From: Polyangiaceae bacterium
Lineage (GTDB): Bacteria; Myxococcota_A; Polyangia; Polyangiales; Polyangiaceae
Direction: 5' to 3'
DNA: 64,000 nucleotides
Assembly (NCBI GenBank): GCA_025936045.1
Contig: JAICUB010000021.1
Span: forward strand, 50,699-114,698
The translations under genes were made by a program, and so were the position numbers. This document shows positions 45,648 through 55,302 of this stretch, piece by piece (positions within the stretch are counted from its first letter, which is position 1; the number at the start of each line of letters is the position of its first letter). The notes under the pieces were generated by a model that was given only the letters and a program-made list of their open reading frames with translations, searched no databases and was not told where the DNA came from.

Positions 45648-46664
45648 TCATTGCGGGTTACCGTTGCGCTTGAAGATCCAAAAGAGGTACGCGAGCGCGG
45701 GCACGAGCACGAGCGAACCGAGCCCGACGGCGATCACGAGTGCGGGTAAGACCTCGGGGTGAGGGGTTGCGCTCGCGAGCGAGAGGTCGGGCAAAATGAA
45801 GTGTCCACGCAACGCGAGGCCCCAGCCGACGACGACGAGCGACACCTGGACGGCGGCCGAGACGCGCGCGGCCGTGGTCGCGCGCCGGAGCAAGCAGCCG
45901 AGCGTCGTCGCCGCCGCCGCTGCGGTCGCACCCTGAATCGGCCACGTCCACGCGGACGAGCGCAGATTTTCGAAGAGCGCCGGCGCGTAGTGGGCGGCGA
46001 GCAGGAACGTGATGAGCGCCACGGCGCCAGCGACGACCTCGCAAGCGACGGCCATGCGCCGAAAATCGTCGGACACGGCGCCGTCCGTCTCGGCCGCCAG
46101 GTAGACGGCGGCGAGCAGCGCGAACAGCGCGAGCGCGAAGAGCCCCACCGCGAGCGCGAACGGCGTCGTCCAGCCCGCGAAGAATCCGGTCGTGACGCCG
46201 GCCTCGCTCACCCGGATGTCGCCGCTCGAAATGGCGGCGACGACGGACCCGAGCGCGAGCGGCGTGAGAATGCTCGCCCAGCCGAAGACGCGGGCCCACC
46301 CGGCTCGCGCCTCGGCCGTCTGGATGCCGTAGGCGTGAAATACGTACGCGGCGCCGCGAAAAACGATGCCGAGGAGAGCGAGCGCGAGGGGCACGTGCAG
46401 CGCGACGCCGAGCGCTGCGAAAGCAGGCGGGAAGCCGGAGAACATGAGCACGATCACGAAAATCAACCAAACGTGGTTGGCTTCCCAAATGGGGGCGATG
46501 GCCAGGCGTACGGCGCGCTCCTGGTCAGCCTTGCGCGGACCGTGGGAAAACAAGCTCAAGAGGCCCGCACCGAGATCGGCGCCGCCCGTCACCGCGTATA
46601 CGACGAGCCCGAGGCCGATGATGCCATAGAGCGCTTCGGCCCACGGCGACACGTTGCCCGTCAC
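45648..46664 (-). CDS. cydB: cytochrome bd ubiquinol oxidase subunit II
   Basis: A 338-residue membrane subunit of the cytochrome bd quinol oxidase, with about eight helices. Family features are GGADLGAGLLSLFSHG near the N-terminus, EANHVWLIFVIVLMFSGFP, and PIQGATAAAAATT, with a final helix before the RNGNPQ end. GTG at 46664 overlaps the TGA of cydA (GTGA), giving a four-base coupling; an upstream in-frame extension through cydA is a shadow. With CydA it reduces oxygen to water without pumping protons. Confidence 0.93.
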   Translation of the reverse strand: MTGNVSPWAEALYGIIGLGLVVYAVTGGADLGAGLLSLFSHGPRKADQERAVRLAIAPIWEANHVWLIFVIVLMFSGFPPAFAALGVALHVPLALALLGIVFRGAAYVFHAYGIQTAEARAGWARVFGWASILTPLALGSVVAAISSGDIRVSEAGVTTGFFAGWTTPFALAVGLFALALFALLAAVYLAAETDGAVSDDFRRMAVACEVVAGAVALITFLLAAHYAPALFENLRSSAWTWPIQGATAAAAATTLGCLLRRATTAARVSAAVQVSLVVVGWGLALRGHFILPDLSLASATPHPEVLPALVIAVGLGSLVLVPALAYLFWIFKRNGNPQ

Positions 46665-47977
46665 GCCCCCGACTCCTGCGGTGCATCGTCCCCGAGCACG
46701 TAACGCGTGAGTAGGAGCGCGACGACGCCGCCGAGGAACGCGTAGACGACACAGCTCGCTACGAACGAGATGACCAGGTTCGGCATCGGCGTCACCGCGT
46801 CGCGCGTGTGGAGGACGCCCTGGATGATCCACGGCTGCCGTCCGACCTCGGTCACGATCCAGCCGGCTTCGACCGCGACGAGCCCGAGCGGTCCCGCGAG
46901 CGCGCACGCAGCGAGAAAGCGCTTGTGCGCCGCGAACGGCCGCTTGCGGAAGAGGAGCCAGGCTCCCCACGCCGCGACGTCGAGGAGCACCGTGCCGCAA
47001 CCGACCATCAGCTGAAACGCGAGGTGAACGATCGGCACGGCCGGCCAATCTTCGCGCGGAAAGGCGTCGAGGCCGCGGACCTCGGCGTGTAGATCCCCGA
47101 ACGCGGCGAGGCTGAGCCCACCCGGGATCTCGATACCGAACCGCACACGGCGCGCGTCCATGTCGGGGAGCCCGCCGATGAGGAGCGGAGCGGGCCGCGC
47201 CGTCTCGAACAGCGCCTCCGCGGCGGCAAGCTTGACCGGCTGGTACACCGCGAGCTGCTTGCCCGCGGCGTCGCCCGTGACCGCCTGGAGCGGCGCCGCC
47301 ACGATCGCGAGCGGCAGGGCGACGCGGAGCGCCGCCGCGTGCAAGGCGGATTGCGGCCGACGCAGCAGCCGGAAGGCGTGGATCCCGAGCACGGCGAAGG
47401 CGATGCTCGAGTACGCGGCGCACACCATGTGCGCGGCCTGGCTCGCGAACGCGGGCGTGAAAAACGCGCGCACGAGGTCGATATCCGCGAAGTCACCGTT
47501 CGGGAGCAGCCGAAAGCCCCGCGGCGTGTTCATCCAGGCGTTCACCGCCACGACGAACACACCGCTCGCGACGCCGCTCAGCGCGACGACCGCGCCGCTC
47601 GCGAAGTGCACGGCCGCGGGGACGCGCTCTCTGCCGTAGAGGTAAACGCCGAGAGCGATCGCTTCGAGGAAGAAGGCGAAGCCCTCGAGGCTGAACGGCA
47701 TGCCGATGAGCGGCCCCGCGTGCAGCATGAAGCGGGGCCACAAAAGCCCGAGCTCGAAGCTCAAGACGGTCCCGGACACCGCGCCCACCGCGAAAAGAAT
47801 CGCGGTCCCTTTGGCCCAACGTTCCGAGAGGGAGCGGTACTCCGCGCGCCCGGTGCGCAGATAGCGCCACTCCGCGAGCAGCATGAGGAGCGGCATGGCC
47901 ATGCCGGCGACCGCGAACAAGATGTGGAAACCGAGAGAGACCGCCATCTGCAGGCGGGCGGCGAGGAGGGATGACAT
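46661..47977 (-). CDS. cydA: cytochrome bd ubiquinol oxidase subunit I (CIO-type)
   Basis: A 438-residue heme-bearing subunit. The heme b595 His lies in SLGFHILFAV, a second axial His in SQAAHMVCAA, the quinol-site residues in QPVKLAAAEALFET, and the signature GRQPWIIQGVLHTRDAVTP near the C-terminus. The Q-loop is short, as in the cyanide-insensitive oxidase (CIO) branch rather than the E. coli long-loop type. It is transcribed divergently from the quinone oxidoreductase, with 166 bp between starts. No cydX or cydDC genes are nearby. Confidence 0.94.
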   Translation of the reverse strand: MSSLLAARLQMAVSLGFHILFAVAGMAMPLLMLLAEWRYLRTGRAEYRSLSERWAKGTAILFAVGAVSGTVLSFELGLLWPRFMLHAGPLIGMPFSLEGFAFFLEAIALGVYLYGRERVPAAVHFASGAVVALSGVASGVFVVAVNAWMNTPRGFRLLPNGDFADIDLVRAFFTPAFASQAAHMVCAAYSSIAFAVLGIHAFRLLRRPQSALHAAALRVALPLAIVAAPLQAVTGDAAGKQLAVYQPVKLAAAEALFETARPAPLLIGGLPDMDARRVRFGIEIPGGLSLAAFGDLHAEVRGLDAFPREDWPAVPIVHLAFQLMVGCGTVLLDVAAWGAWLLFRKRPFAAHKRFLAACALAGPLGLVAVEAGWIVTEVGRQPWIIQGVLHTRDAVTPMPNLVISFVASCVVYAFLGGVVALLLTRYVLGDDAPQESGA

Positions 47978-48143
47978 GCTCGCTGTCTCCGGCCACCATG
48001 TGGTGCCTTTCGGGCACTACGTCACGTGCTTTTTGGGGGGTGCGAAGAAACGCCGCACCTCGAGGTTCCTGGTGCGCGAATTGACGCGGTCGTGGGCAGA
48101 GCCCACTTTGCAGATGTTCGGGCAGCTGGCACGCTTCGCCGCC

Positions 48144-49091
48144 ATGAAGGCGATGGTGATCAAGGAATGGGGAGGCCCGGAGCGCTTCGAGCTCGCTGAG
48201 CTGCCGAAGCCCACGCCCGCCGCTGGGGAAGTGCTCGTGCGCGTGCGTGCGGCCTCGGTGAACCCCGTCGACTATAAAATCCGCCAGAACGGCGGCTGGT
48301 CCAAGGTGCCGATGCCGGCGATTCTCGGCTACGACGCCGCCGGCACGGTGGAAGCGGTCGGTGCGAACGTGACGCACCTCGCTCCGGGGGACGACGTGTT
48401 CTACTCCGCGCGCATCTTCGACCGCCGCGGCACCTACGCGGAGTATCACGTCGAGGACGCGAGTATCGTCGCGAAGAAGCCGTCTTGCCTCGACTTCGAA
48501 GCAGCCGCGGCGCTGCCGCTCGCGGCGATCACCGCGCACGACTCCATCATCGGCTTTTTCCAGACCAAACCCGGCGACACGGTGTTGGTGCAGGCGGGCG
48601 CGGGAGGCGTCGGCTGCTACGCAGTCCAGCTCGCGAAGGCCGCCGGGGCGCGGGTGCTCACCACGGGCCGGCGAGAGAACACCGATTTCATTCGTTCGCT
48701 CGGGGCCGACGAGGTAATCGACTACCGCGCGACCCGCTTCGAGGACGAGGTATTGCGCCTGACTCAAGGCCGCGGCGTCGACGCCGCGTTCGATACCGTC
48801 GGCGGCGACACCGTCGTTCGCAGCATCGGCTGCGTCCGACCGTACGGCAAGCTCGCCACCATCGTGAACGTCGCGGGGGACGTGAGCAGCATGGCGTTTC
48901 GCAATCAGACGCTCTATTGCGGCTTCATGGAGCGCACCGCGCAGAAGATCCAGACGCTCGCGCTCCTTGCGTCGCGCGGCCAGCTGCGCCCGGTCGTGGA
49001 CAGCGTCTTTCCACTCGAGCGAATCGCCGACGCGCACAGGCGCATCGAAAGCGGTGGAATGAAGGGCAAGATCGTGATTAGCGTCGCCTAG
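48144..49091 (+). CDS. NADPH:quinone oxidoreductase-type MDR protein
   Basis: A 315-residue zinc-free medium-chain dehydrogenase/reductase. The substrate domain has SVNPVDYKIRQNGGW and LGYDAAGTVEAVG, and the NADPH-binding fold AGAGGVGCYAVQLAKAAGARV. The usual zinc-ligand Cys/His pattern is absent, pointing to the quinone oxidoreductase branch. It would reduce a quinone or enone with NADPH. ATG at 48144 gives MKAMVIKEWGGPE, the family start; longer frames overlap the cydA region. It could relieve quinone stress next to the quinol oxidase. Confidence 0.9.
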   Translation: MKAMVIKEWGGPERFELAELPKPTPAAGEVLVRVRAASVNPVDYKIRQNGGWSKVPMPAILGYDAAGTVEAVGANVTHLAPGDDVFYSARIFDRRGTYAEYHVEDASIVAKKPSCLDFEAAAALPLAAITAHDSIIGFFQTKPGDTVLVQAGAGGVGCYAVQLAKAAGARVLTTGRRENTDFIRSLGADEVIDYRATRFEDEVLRLTQGRGVDAAFDTVGGDTVVRSIGCVRPYGKLATIVNVAGDVSSMAFRNQTLYCGFMERTAQKIQTLALLASRGQLRPVVDSVFPLERIADAHRRIESGGMKGKIVISVA

Positions 49092-49144
49092 CAGGAACCG
49101 GTTCCGTCCGCGGCCGTCTTCTGTCAGTCTTGCTGCTGCTCCAC

Positions 49145-51478
49145 ATGCGACTCTCGAGTGACTTCGTAACGCCCGTGCTCGGCGCGGGCTTCTTCATGTT
49201 GGGCTGTTCGGCGCCGAGCGCGCCACCCAGTGCATCCCCTTCGCCGTGCGTCTCGCCGCCCGCCTCGAGCGCGCCGCTCGCGACGAGCTCGGCGCTTGCA
49301 GCTGCGTCAGCGGCGTCAGTCGCACCTGGCGCGCGCGCGTGGCTCGACCGCTCCGCCTCTGCCGACGAGCGAGCGCGCCGTCTCGTCTCGGCCATGACGA
49401 TGGGCGAGAAGCTCGCGGTCGTCACGGGTTACTTCGGCATTCAGAAGCCGTGGAACGCGTACCGCTTTCCGGAGGCGCGGCCCCAATCGGCGGGCGTGGT
49501 GCTCGGCGTGCCGCGGCTCGGTTTCACGCCGCAATGGCAGACGGACGCGGGCAGCGGCGTCGCGACTCAGGGCGAAGCGCCGCCCGAGCTCGAACGCACC
49601 CTGCTCCCGTCGGGGATCCTCACGGCTTCGACGTGGGACCCTGCGGTCGCGGAGCGCGGCGGCGCGATGATCGGCAGTGAGGCGCGTGCATCGGGTTTCA
49701 ACGTGATGCTCGCGGGCGGCGTGAATTTGCTGCGCGAGCCCGGCAACGGCCGAAACTTCGAATACGGCGGCGAGGATCCGCTGCTCGCGGGAACCATGGT
49801 CGGCGCGCTCGTGCGCGGCATTCAGTCGAACCACATCGTCGCGACCGTGAAGCACTTCGCTCTCAACGATCAGGAGACGGCCCGTCGCTCCGTCAACGTG
49901 ATTATCGACGAGGCCGCGGCGCGCACCTCGGACTTGCTGGCGTTCGAGCTCGCCATCGAGGCGGGCGACCCGGGCTCGGTCATGTGCAGCTATAACCTCG
50001 TCAACGGAGTTCATGCCTGTCAGAACGATTGGCTCCTGAATCAGGTGCTCAAGCGCGACTGGGGCTTTCGCGGCTACGTCATGGCCGATTGGGGCGCTCA
50101 GCACGACACCGTCCTCGACGCCAATCACGGACTCGACCAAGAGACAGGCGTCTTTCAGCAAGGTGGCTACCAATTTCTCGACAAGCTCGAAGCGGCGATC
50201 CGCCGCGGGGAGGTGAGCGCCGCCCGGCTCGACGACATGGCCCAGCGGATCGCCCGTGCGCTCATCGCCAAGGGCGCCGTGGACGATCCGGTCACGCCGG
50301 GCCCGATCGATTTCAGCGCGCACGCCGCCGTCGCTCAGGCCGATGCCGAGGCCGGCATCGTGCTCTTGAAGAACGCCGGCGTCTTGCCGCTCGGCGCCGC
50401 CGTGAAGAGCGTCGTCGTGATCGGCGGACATGCCGATCAGGGCGTCCTCACGGGCGGCGGTTCGGCGCAAGTTTACGCGCCGGGAGGCAACGCCGTGCGC
50501 GGGCTCGGTCCGCCGGGCTGGCCGGGCCCGCACGTTTACGCGCGTTCGTCGCCGCTCGAGGCGTTGGGCCACGAGCTCCCGAAGACCGCACTCGCTTTCG
50601 CCGACGGTACCGAGCGCGAAGCGGCCGCCAAGGCGGCGTCGAAGGCCGACGTCGCGATCGTCTTCGCGACGCAGTGGACCGCTGAGTCGCTCGATTTTCC
50701 ACTGACGCTCCCCGCCGATCAGGACGCCCTGATCGACGCGGTCGCGCGCGCGAACCGGCGCACCGTCGTCGTGCTCGAAACGGGCGGCCCCGTGCTCATG
50801 CCGTGGCTCGAGCGCGTGAGTGCCGTGGTGGAGGCGTGGTATCCCGGAGGCCGCGGCGGGCCGGCCATCGCGCGCGTCTTGAGCGGCGCCGTCAATCCGT
50901 CGGGGCACCTGCCCGTGAGCTTCCCGCGAGCGCTCGCACAGCTCCCGCGCGCGAAGATCGAAGGCGTGGGAGCGACGCCGGACATCGTCTTCGACGTGCG
51001 TTACGACGAAGGCGCCGCGGTCGGCTATCGCTGGTACGACAAGCAGCACGCCGAGCCGCTGTTTCCGTTCGGTCACGGCTTGAGCTACACGACGTTCGCG
51101 CGGAGCGACCTTTCGGCCAAGCTCGAAAATGGCGAGCTTCACGTGCATTTTCGCGTGAAAAACAGCGGCAGGCGCGCGGGCGGCGACGTAGCTCAGGTGT
51201 ACGTGTCGCCCGTCGCGGGCGGATGGGAAAGCCCGAAGCACCTCGCTGCGTTCGCGAAAACGGAGCTCGCGCCGGGAGCGAGCCACGACGTCGACCTGAC
51301 GCTCGAGCCGCGGCTCTTTTCGCAGTGGGACGCGGCGCGGACGAGCTTCCACGTCGCGGGCGGAAAATACCGCGTCGCACTCGCGAGCTCGGCGCGGGAC
51401 CCCGGACAGAGCGTGACGGTGACGCTCGCTGAGCGACTGTTACCGGCCGGAGCCGGCGCAAAGCCACACGCCCCTTAG
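49145..51478 (+). CDS. glycoside hydrolase family 3 beta-glucosidase-like lipoprotein
   Basis: A 777-residue exported GH3 enzyme. The N-terminal signal ends at FFMLGC, a lipobox, followed by an Ala/Ser/Pro linker to about 65. The GH3 core has VKHFALNDQETARRSVN, and GYVMADWGAQHDT with Asp about 315 as nucleophile. The second domain contains AGIVLLKNAGVLPL, and FPFGHGLSYTTF leads to the C-terminal fibronectin-III-like domain. It would release glucose or xylose from beta-linked sugars at the cell surface. ATG at 49145 is preferred; a TTG five codons earlier is an alternative. Confidence 0.92.
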   Translation: MRLSSDFVTPVLGAGFFMLGCSAPSAPPSASPSPCVSPPASSAPLATSSALAAASAASVAPGARAWLDRSASADERARRLVSAMTMGEKLAVVTGYFGIQKPWNAYRFPEARPQSAGVVLGVPRLGFTPQWQTDAGSGVATQGEAPPELERTLLPSGILTASTWDPAVAERGGAMIGSEARASGFNVMLAGGVNLLREPGNGRNFEYGGEDPLLAGTMVGALVRGIQSNHIVATVKHFALNDQETARRSVNVIIDEAAARTSDLLAFELAIEAGDPGSVMCSYNLVNGVHACQNDWLLNQVLKRDWGFRGYVMADWGAQHDTVLDANHGLDQETGVFQQGGYQFLDKLEAAIRRGEVSAARLDDMAQRIARALIAKGAVDDPVTPGPIDFSAHAAVAQADAEAGIVLLKNAGVLPLGAAVKSVVVIGGHADQGVLTGGGSAQVYAPGGNAVRGLGPPGWPGPHVYARSSPLEALGHELPKTALAFADGTEREAAAKAASKADVAIVFATQWTAESLDFPLTLPADQDALIDAVARANRRTVVVLETGGPVLMPWLERVSAVVEAWYPGGRGGPAIARVLSGAVNPSGHLPVSFPRALAQLPRAKIEGVGATPDIVFDVRYDEGAAVGYRWYDKQHAEPLFPFGHGLSYTTFARSDLSAKLENGELHVHFRVKNSGRRAGGDVAQVYVSPVAGGWESPKHLAAFAKTELAPGASHDVDLTLEPRLFSQWDAARTSFHVAGGKYRVALASSARDPGQSVTVTLAERLLPAGAGAKPHAP

Positions 51479-51533
51479 CGGGAGCGGCTCGAAGCAACGG
51501 CGGTGCGCGTCATCGACGCGGCGCTCAGGGAGC

Positions 51534-53807
51534 TCACTTCACGCTGTCGAGCCGTATCGCCTGCGACGCCGTGATCGCCGTCATGTGCACGATCGAATCG
51601 ACGCTCGCGCCCTGTTGCAGCACGTTCACGGGGCGGCGCAGGCCGAGCACCATCGGACCGATGACCTCGGCATTGCCTGCGACGGAGAGCAGCTTGTAAG
51701 CGGCATTGCCGGCGTCCAAGTTCGGAAAGACGAGGACGTTGGCCGTGCCCTTGAGCTTCGAGAAGGGATAGACGGCGCGCGCCTCCTCGTCGAGCGCGAG
51801 GTTCGCCTGCATTTCGCCGTCGATCATCAGGCTCGGTCGCAGCTTTTGCACCTTGGCCGTCGCGTCCGCGACCTTTTTGGATTGGGGGTGAGGAGCGTCG
51901 CCGAAGTTCGAAAACGAGAGCATCGCGACGCGCGGCTCGAGCCCGAGCTCCGTCACGGCGTCGGCGGCGAGCAGCGCAATCTCGGCGAGCTCGTCCGCGT
52001 CAGGATCGATGTTGATCGTCGTGTCGGCGAGGAAGCGCACGCCTTGCTTGGTCACGACCATGTACATGCCCGCGGCGCGCCGCACGCCCTCGCGCATGCC
52101 CACGATCTGCAGCGCGGGCCGGATGGTCGCGGGGTACGGCTGGCGCACGCCGGCGACGAGGCCGTCGGCGTCGCCCTCTGCCACCATCACCATGCCGAAC
52201 GCCGTGCGCGAGCGCCGGAGCTCCTTGTGCGCGGCGAGACGCGTCACGCCGCGCCGTTGTCGCTTGTGCCAATAGCTCTCGACGTAACGCTCGAGATCGC
52301 GGCACTCGCGCGGATCCACGATGAGCGCCTCCTCGAGCGAGAAGCCGAGCCTTTCGGCGTGCTCGAGAATGCGCTCGCGCACACCGAGCAAAATGGGCTT
52401 CGCGACGCCGGCGTCGAGCACCGCGTGCGCCGCGCGCAGGATCGAATCACTGTCGCCCTCCGGAAATACGATGCGCTTCTGCTTTGCCTTCACCGCCTCC
52501 GTGATGTTCCAGAGCACGCGGCGCGTCGGTGAAATCGTGTGGTAGAGCCGCGCCTTGTAGGCGTCGACGTCGACGGACTCGCGGGCGACTCCCGACTCCA
52601 TCGCCGCCTTCGCGACCGCGGGCGCCACCCAATAGAGCACGCGGTTGTCGAACGGCTTCGGAATGATGTAGTCACGCCCGAAGCGCAAGCGCTGCCTGCC
52701 GTAGGCGCGCAGCACCTCGTCCGTGACGTCCTCGCGCGCGAGCTCGGCGAGCGCTTCGGCCGCCGCCACCTTCATCTCCTCGCTCACCGAACGCGCGCGT
52801 ACGTCGAGTGCCCCCCGGAACACGAACGGGAAGCCGAGCACGTTGTTCACCTGATTCGGAAAATCGCTGCGCCCCGTCGCGACGACGGCGTCGGGCCGAG
52901 CGGCGAGCGCCTCCTCGTAGCCGATCTCCGGATCCGGGTTCGCGAGCGCGAAAATGATGGGTCGCGGCGCCATCGTTTTCAGCATCGCCGCCGTCACGAG
53001 CCCGCCCGCCGAGAGCCCGAGCATCACGTCGGCGCCGACCATCGCCTCGGCGAGCGTGCGGCGCGGATCGCTCTTCGGCCGCGCGAAGCTCGCGCGAAAC
53101 TCGTCGAGATCCGCCCGCCCTTCCACGAGCACGCCGTTCACGTCGACCATCGTGACGTGCTCGCGGAGCACGCCGAGGCGCACCCACATCTGCATGCAGC
53201 TCGTCGCCGCGGCGCCGGCCCCGATGCAGCAAACCTCGAGCTCGCCGAGCGATTTCTCCTGCAACTCGGCGGCGTTCCGCAACGCGGCCGCCGAGATGAT
53301 CGCCGTCCCGTGCTGGTCGTCGTGAAACACCGGGATCGACATGCGCTCGCGCAGCTCCCGTTCCACCACGAAACAATCGGGCGCGCGGATGTCCTCGAGG
53401 TTGATCCCGCCGAACGTCGGCTCGAGCGCGCGCACCACCTCGACCAAACGCATCGGGTCCGTCTCGTCGACCTCGATGTCGAACACGTCGATGTCGGCGA
53501 AGCGCTTGAAGAGCACCGCCTTGCCCTCCATGACGGGTTTGGCCGCGCGCGGCCCCAGATTGCCGAGCCCGAGCACCGCCGTGCCGTTCGTCACCACCGC
53601 GACGAGGTTCCGCCGCGCCGTATAAAGATTCACGGCCTCCGGGTCCCGCGCGATCTCGCGACAAGGCGCGGCGACGCCGGGCGTATAAGCCAGCGACAGA
53701 TCGAGCTGCGAAGCGACGGGCTTCGTCGAAACGACCTCGATCTTCCCGGGCCGCCCGCTCGAATGGTACCGGAGCGCGTCCTCGTCTTTCATGGTCCAGC
53801 CGTCCAT
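51534..53807 (-). CDS. maeB: NADP-dependent malic enzyme fused to phosphotransacetylase domain
   Basis: A 757-residue two-domain enzyme. The N-terminal malic enzyme part has [44 protein letters not shown] and GAGAAATSC (NADP site), converting malate to pyruvate and CO2. From about 430 a phosphotransacetylase-like domain begins ([37 protein letters not shown]), which in relatives is regulatory, binding acetyl-CoA. The ATG at 53807 gives [15 protein letters not shown]; the inner ATG at 53792 fits the family equally. The frame remains open far upstream, but that region carries no motif. Confidence 0.94.
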   Translation of the reverse strand: MDGWTMKDEDALRYHSSGRPGKIEVVSTKPVASQLDLSLAYTPGVAAPCREIARDPEAVNLYTARRNLVAVVTNGTAVLGLGNLGPRAAKPVMEGKAVLFKRFADIDVFDIEVDETDPMRLVEVVRALEPTFGGINLEDIRAPDCFVVERELRERMSIPVFHDDQHGTAIISAAALRNAAELQEKSLGELEVCCIGAGAAATSCMQMWVRLGVLREHVTMVDVNGVLVEGRADLDEFRASFARPKSDPRRTLAEAMVGADVMLGLSAGGLVTAAMLKTMAPRPIIFALANPDPEIGYEEALAARPDAVVATGRSDFPNQVNNVLGFPFVFRGALDVRARSVSEEMKVAAAEALAELAREDVTDEVLRAYGRQRLRFGRDYIIPKPFDNRVLYWVAPAVAKAAMESGVARESVDVDAYKARLYHTISPTRRVLWNITEAVKAKQKRIVFPEGDSDSILRAAHAVLDAGVAKPILLGVRERILEHAERLGFSLEEALIVDPRECRDLERYVESYWHKRQRRGVTRLAAHKELRRSRTAFGMVMVAEGDADGLVAGVRQPYPATIRPALQIVGMREGVRRAAGMYMVVTKQGVRFLADTTINIDPDADELAEIALLAADAVTELGLEPRVAMLSFSNFGDAPHPQSKKVADATAKVQKLRPSLMIDGEMQANLALDEEARAVYPFSKLKGTANVLVFPNLDAGNAAYKLLSVAGNAEVIGPMVLGLRRPVNVLQQGASVDSIVHMTAITASQAIRLDSVK

Positions 53808-54387
53808 CGCCGAAAGCGTACGACGCAGCCCGAAACGACACGCAAACGCATGGCCGACGATTGAACACGCCGCCGAAGGAGCCGTCAAACGTCTTCCGCG
53901 GCGGCCCCGTCCGCGTAGGCGAGGCTGAGATCCGCTGCCTCGACCACGAGGTGCACGTGGTCTTTCTGAATCGAAAAATGGCGATGCGAAACCGATTCGG
54001 AGCACGCCGAGCTGCTCTGACGAGCGCGAGCCGCACCGTGGGAAACACGAACTGGCTGCGAAGCTGCCGGAAACGTGAGCGCAGCGTGAAGTGCACCGGC
54101 TCCGAAGCACGGTGCACGGGCCGCGCGCGATGCGCAGTACTCGGACGCGGCCCGGGCTTGCGCCCGGCGTTCTTGCGCGCACCACCCGAGCGTGCCGGGA
54201 AGGAAAGCGCGAGCTACTTGCTCTCGTCTTCAAGCGCAACGGGCTGATCACACCGCGTCGGCGCCGTCGGCGGACGCCGACTTCGACGCTTCCGTTCGCA
54301 TCGTCGACGCGGACACGGAGCCAGTCGCTCTTGGCCGAACGGTGAAACCTTGTCCGACCAACGTACACCGCAGGGGAGCGGCATCGT
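53808..54387. other. 580-bp gap with hairpins between malic enzyme and GNAT genes
   Basis: No gene is convincing here, although several frames are open because of high GC. Read on the minus strand, this is the stretch between the GNAT stop and the malic enzyme start. It contains an 8-bp inverted repeat (GTGCACCG/CGGTGCAC, 54091-54117) and a 6-bp GC hairpin (CCGGGC-TTGC-GCCCGG, 54152-54167). These may terminate the GNAT transcript or lie in a long leader of the malic enzyme gene. Confidence 0.45.
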
Positions 54388-54837
54388 TTAAGGCGTCTCT
54401 TCGCTCATCCACGCTCGCGGCCGCTCGAGCGACATCCAGCGTTGCGGCTCGGACAGCGCGTGAAAGCCAACGTGCGCGTACACGCCGTGAGCGTCCTGGG
54501 TCGCGAGGGTCCACTTAGAGACGAGGGAGAGGTCGGGGTGGGTGAGCGCGAAGCGAACGAGGGCTCGGCCGAGGCCGCGGCCACGGGCCTCGGGAGCGAC
54601 GAAGACGTCCATGAGGTAGGCGAAACGCGTGAAGTCGGTGACGAGCCGCAGGCAGCCGACTTGGACGCCATCCGTGTACGCACCGGCGCCGAAGGAGGAG
54701 CGCCGAAAGGCGCGTTCGACTTCGTTTCTCGAAATGCCCAAACTCCAATAGCTCGTCGTGAGCCAGCCGTGCACGCGCTCGAAGTCGAAGCGCTCGAGCC
54801 GGTCGTCGAGCGCGATGCCTTGGTGAAGAACCCGCAT
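54388..54837 (-). CDS. GNAT family N-acetyltransferase
   Basis: A 149-residue acetyltransferase with the motif A sequence VFVAPEARGRGLGRALVRFA (R/Q-x-x-G-x-G/A) preceded by RFAYLMDVFV, then a final VYAHVGFHALSEP. It belongs to the small single-domain group with a family-typical N-terminal WLTTSYWSLGISRNEVERAF segment. It would acetylate a small molecule or a protein amine; the substrate is unknown. ATG at 54837 begins MRVLHQGIALDD. Confidence 0.88.
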   Translation of the reverse strand: MRVLHQGIALDDRLERFDFERVHGWLTTSYWSLGISRNEVERAFRRSSFGAGAYTDGVQVGCLRLVTDFTRFAYLMDVFVAPEARGRGLGRALVRFALTHPDLSLVSKWTLATQDAHGVYAHVGFHALSEPQRWMSLERPRAWMSEETP

Positions 54838-54950
54838 GTTCGGTAGCCTAGAGCGACGCCGGGGGACCGGAAGGACCAGGCGCCCGAGTGCAAGCGGGAC
54901 AGCGCGCGAGCCTTGACGAGCTTCCGAATCGACTTACGGGCCCTCGTAAC

Positions 54951-55238
54951 ATGAAGGACGCGCTGCCCGCGTGTAAAGAGCGAGGTTTGCTCGCTCCGGT
55001 CATCGACCGCAATCGCTGTGAGGGCAAGGAGGACTGCGTGCGCGTGTGTCCTTACGAGGTCTTCGAGCTCGGTGTGCTCGGACGGGAGGATCGGTCGAAG
55101 CTGTCGCTCGCCGGTAAGCTGAAGGCGCTCGCCCACGGTGGCCGCCAGGCGTTCGCGGTGAGAGTGGAGCTTTGTCAGGCCTGCGGGCGCTGCGTCGACG
55201 CATGCCCAGAAAAGGCGATCACGCTCGCGCGCGCGTGA
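54951..55238 (+). CDS. ferredoxin, two [4Fe-4S] motifs
   Basis: A 95-residue ferredoxin carrying CEGKEDCVRVCP and CQACGRCVDACP. The second is a complete CxxCxxCxxxCP site; the first has CxxxxxCxxxCP spacing, like ferredoxins with one altered cluster site. About 35 residues separate the clusters. It would carry low-potential electrons in the cytoplasm. ATG at 54951 is chosen; an in-frame start 21 codons earlier is possible but has no better ribosome site. A separate ABC-F gene begins 64 bp downstream. Confidence 0.88.
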   Translation: MKDALPACKERGLLAPVIDRNRCEGKEDCVRVCPYEVFELGVLGREDRSKLSLAGKLKALAHGGRQAFAVRVELCQACGRCVDACPEKAITLARA

Positions 55239-55302
55239 CGAACGAGGAGCACGGCTGCGCGGGGAGCTGCTCTCTGCCTGAAGTCGTGCTAGCCCGGCGC
55301 CC

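Noticed and set aside
48000..48143. FNR- or Rex-type operator between cydA and the oxidoreductase
   Set aside because: Only an imperfect short palindrome (CCACCATGTGG) is present; it does not match a known redox-regulator consensus.
53861..54247. A 128-codon plus-strand frame in the gap before the malic enzyme gene
   Set aside because: It has no ribosome site, no motif and a Cys/Arg-rich composition expected from random GC-rich sequence.
53808..54387. tRNA or riboswitch in the gap
   Set aside because: No GGTTCRANTCC-type T-loop and no recognised riboswitch core could be read on either strand.
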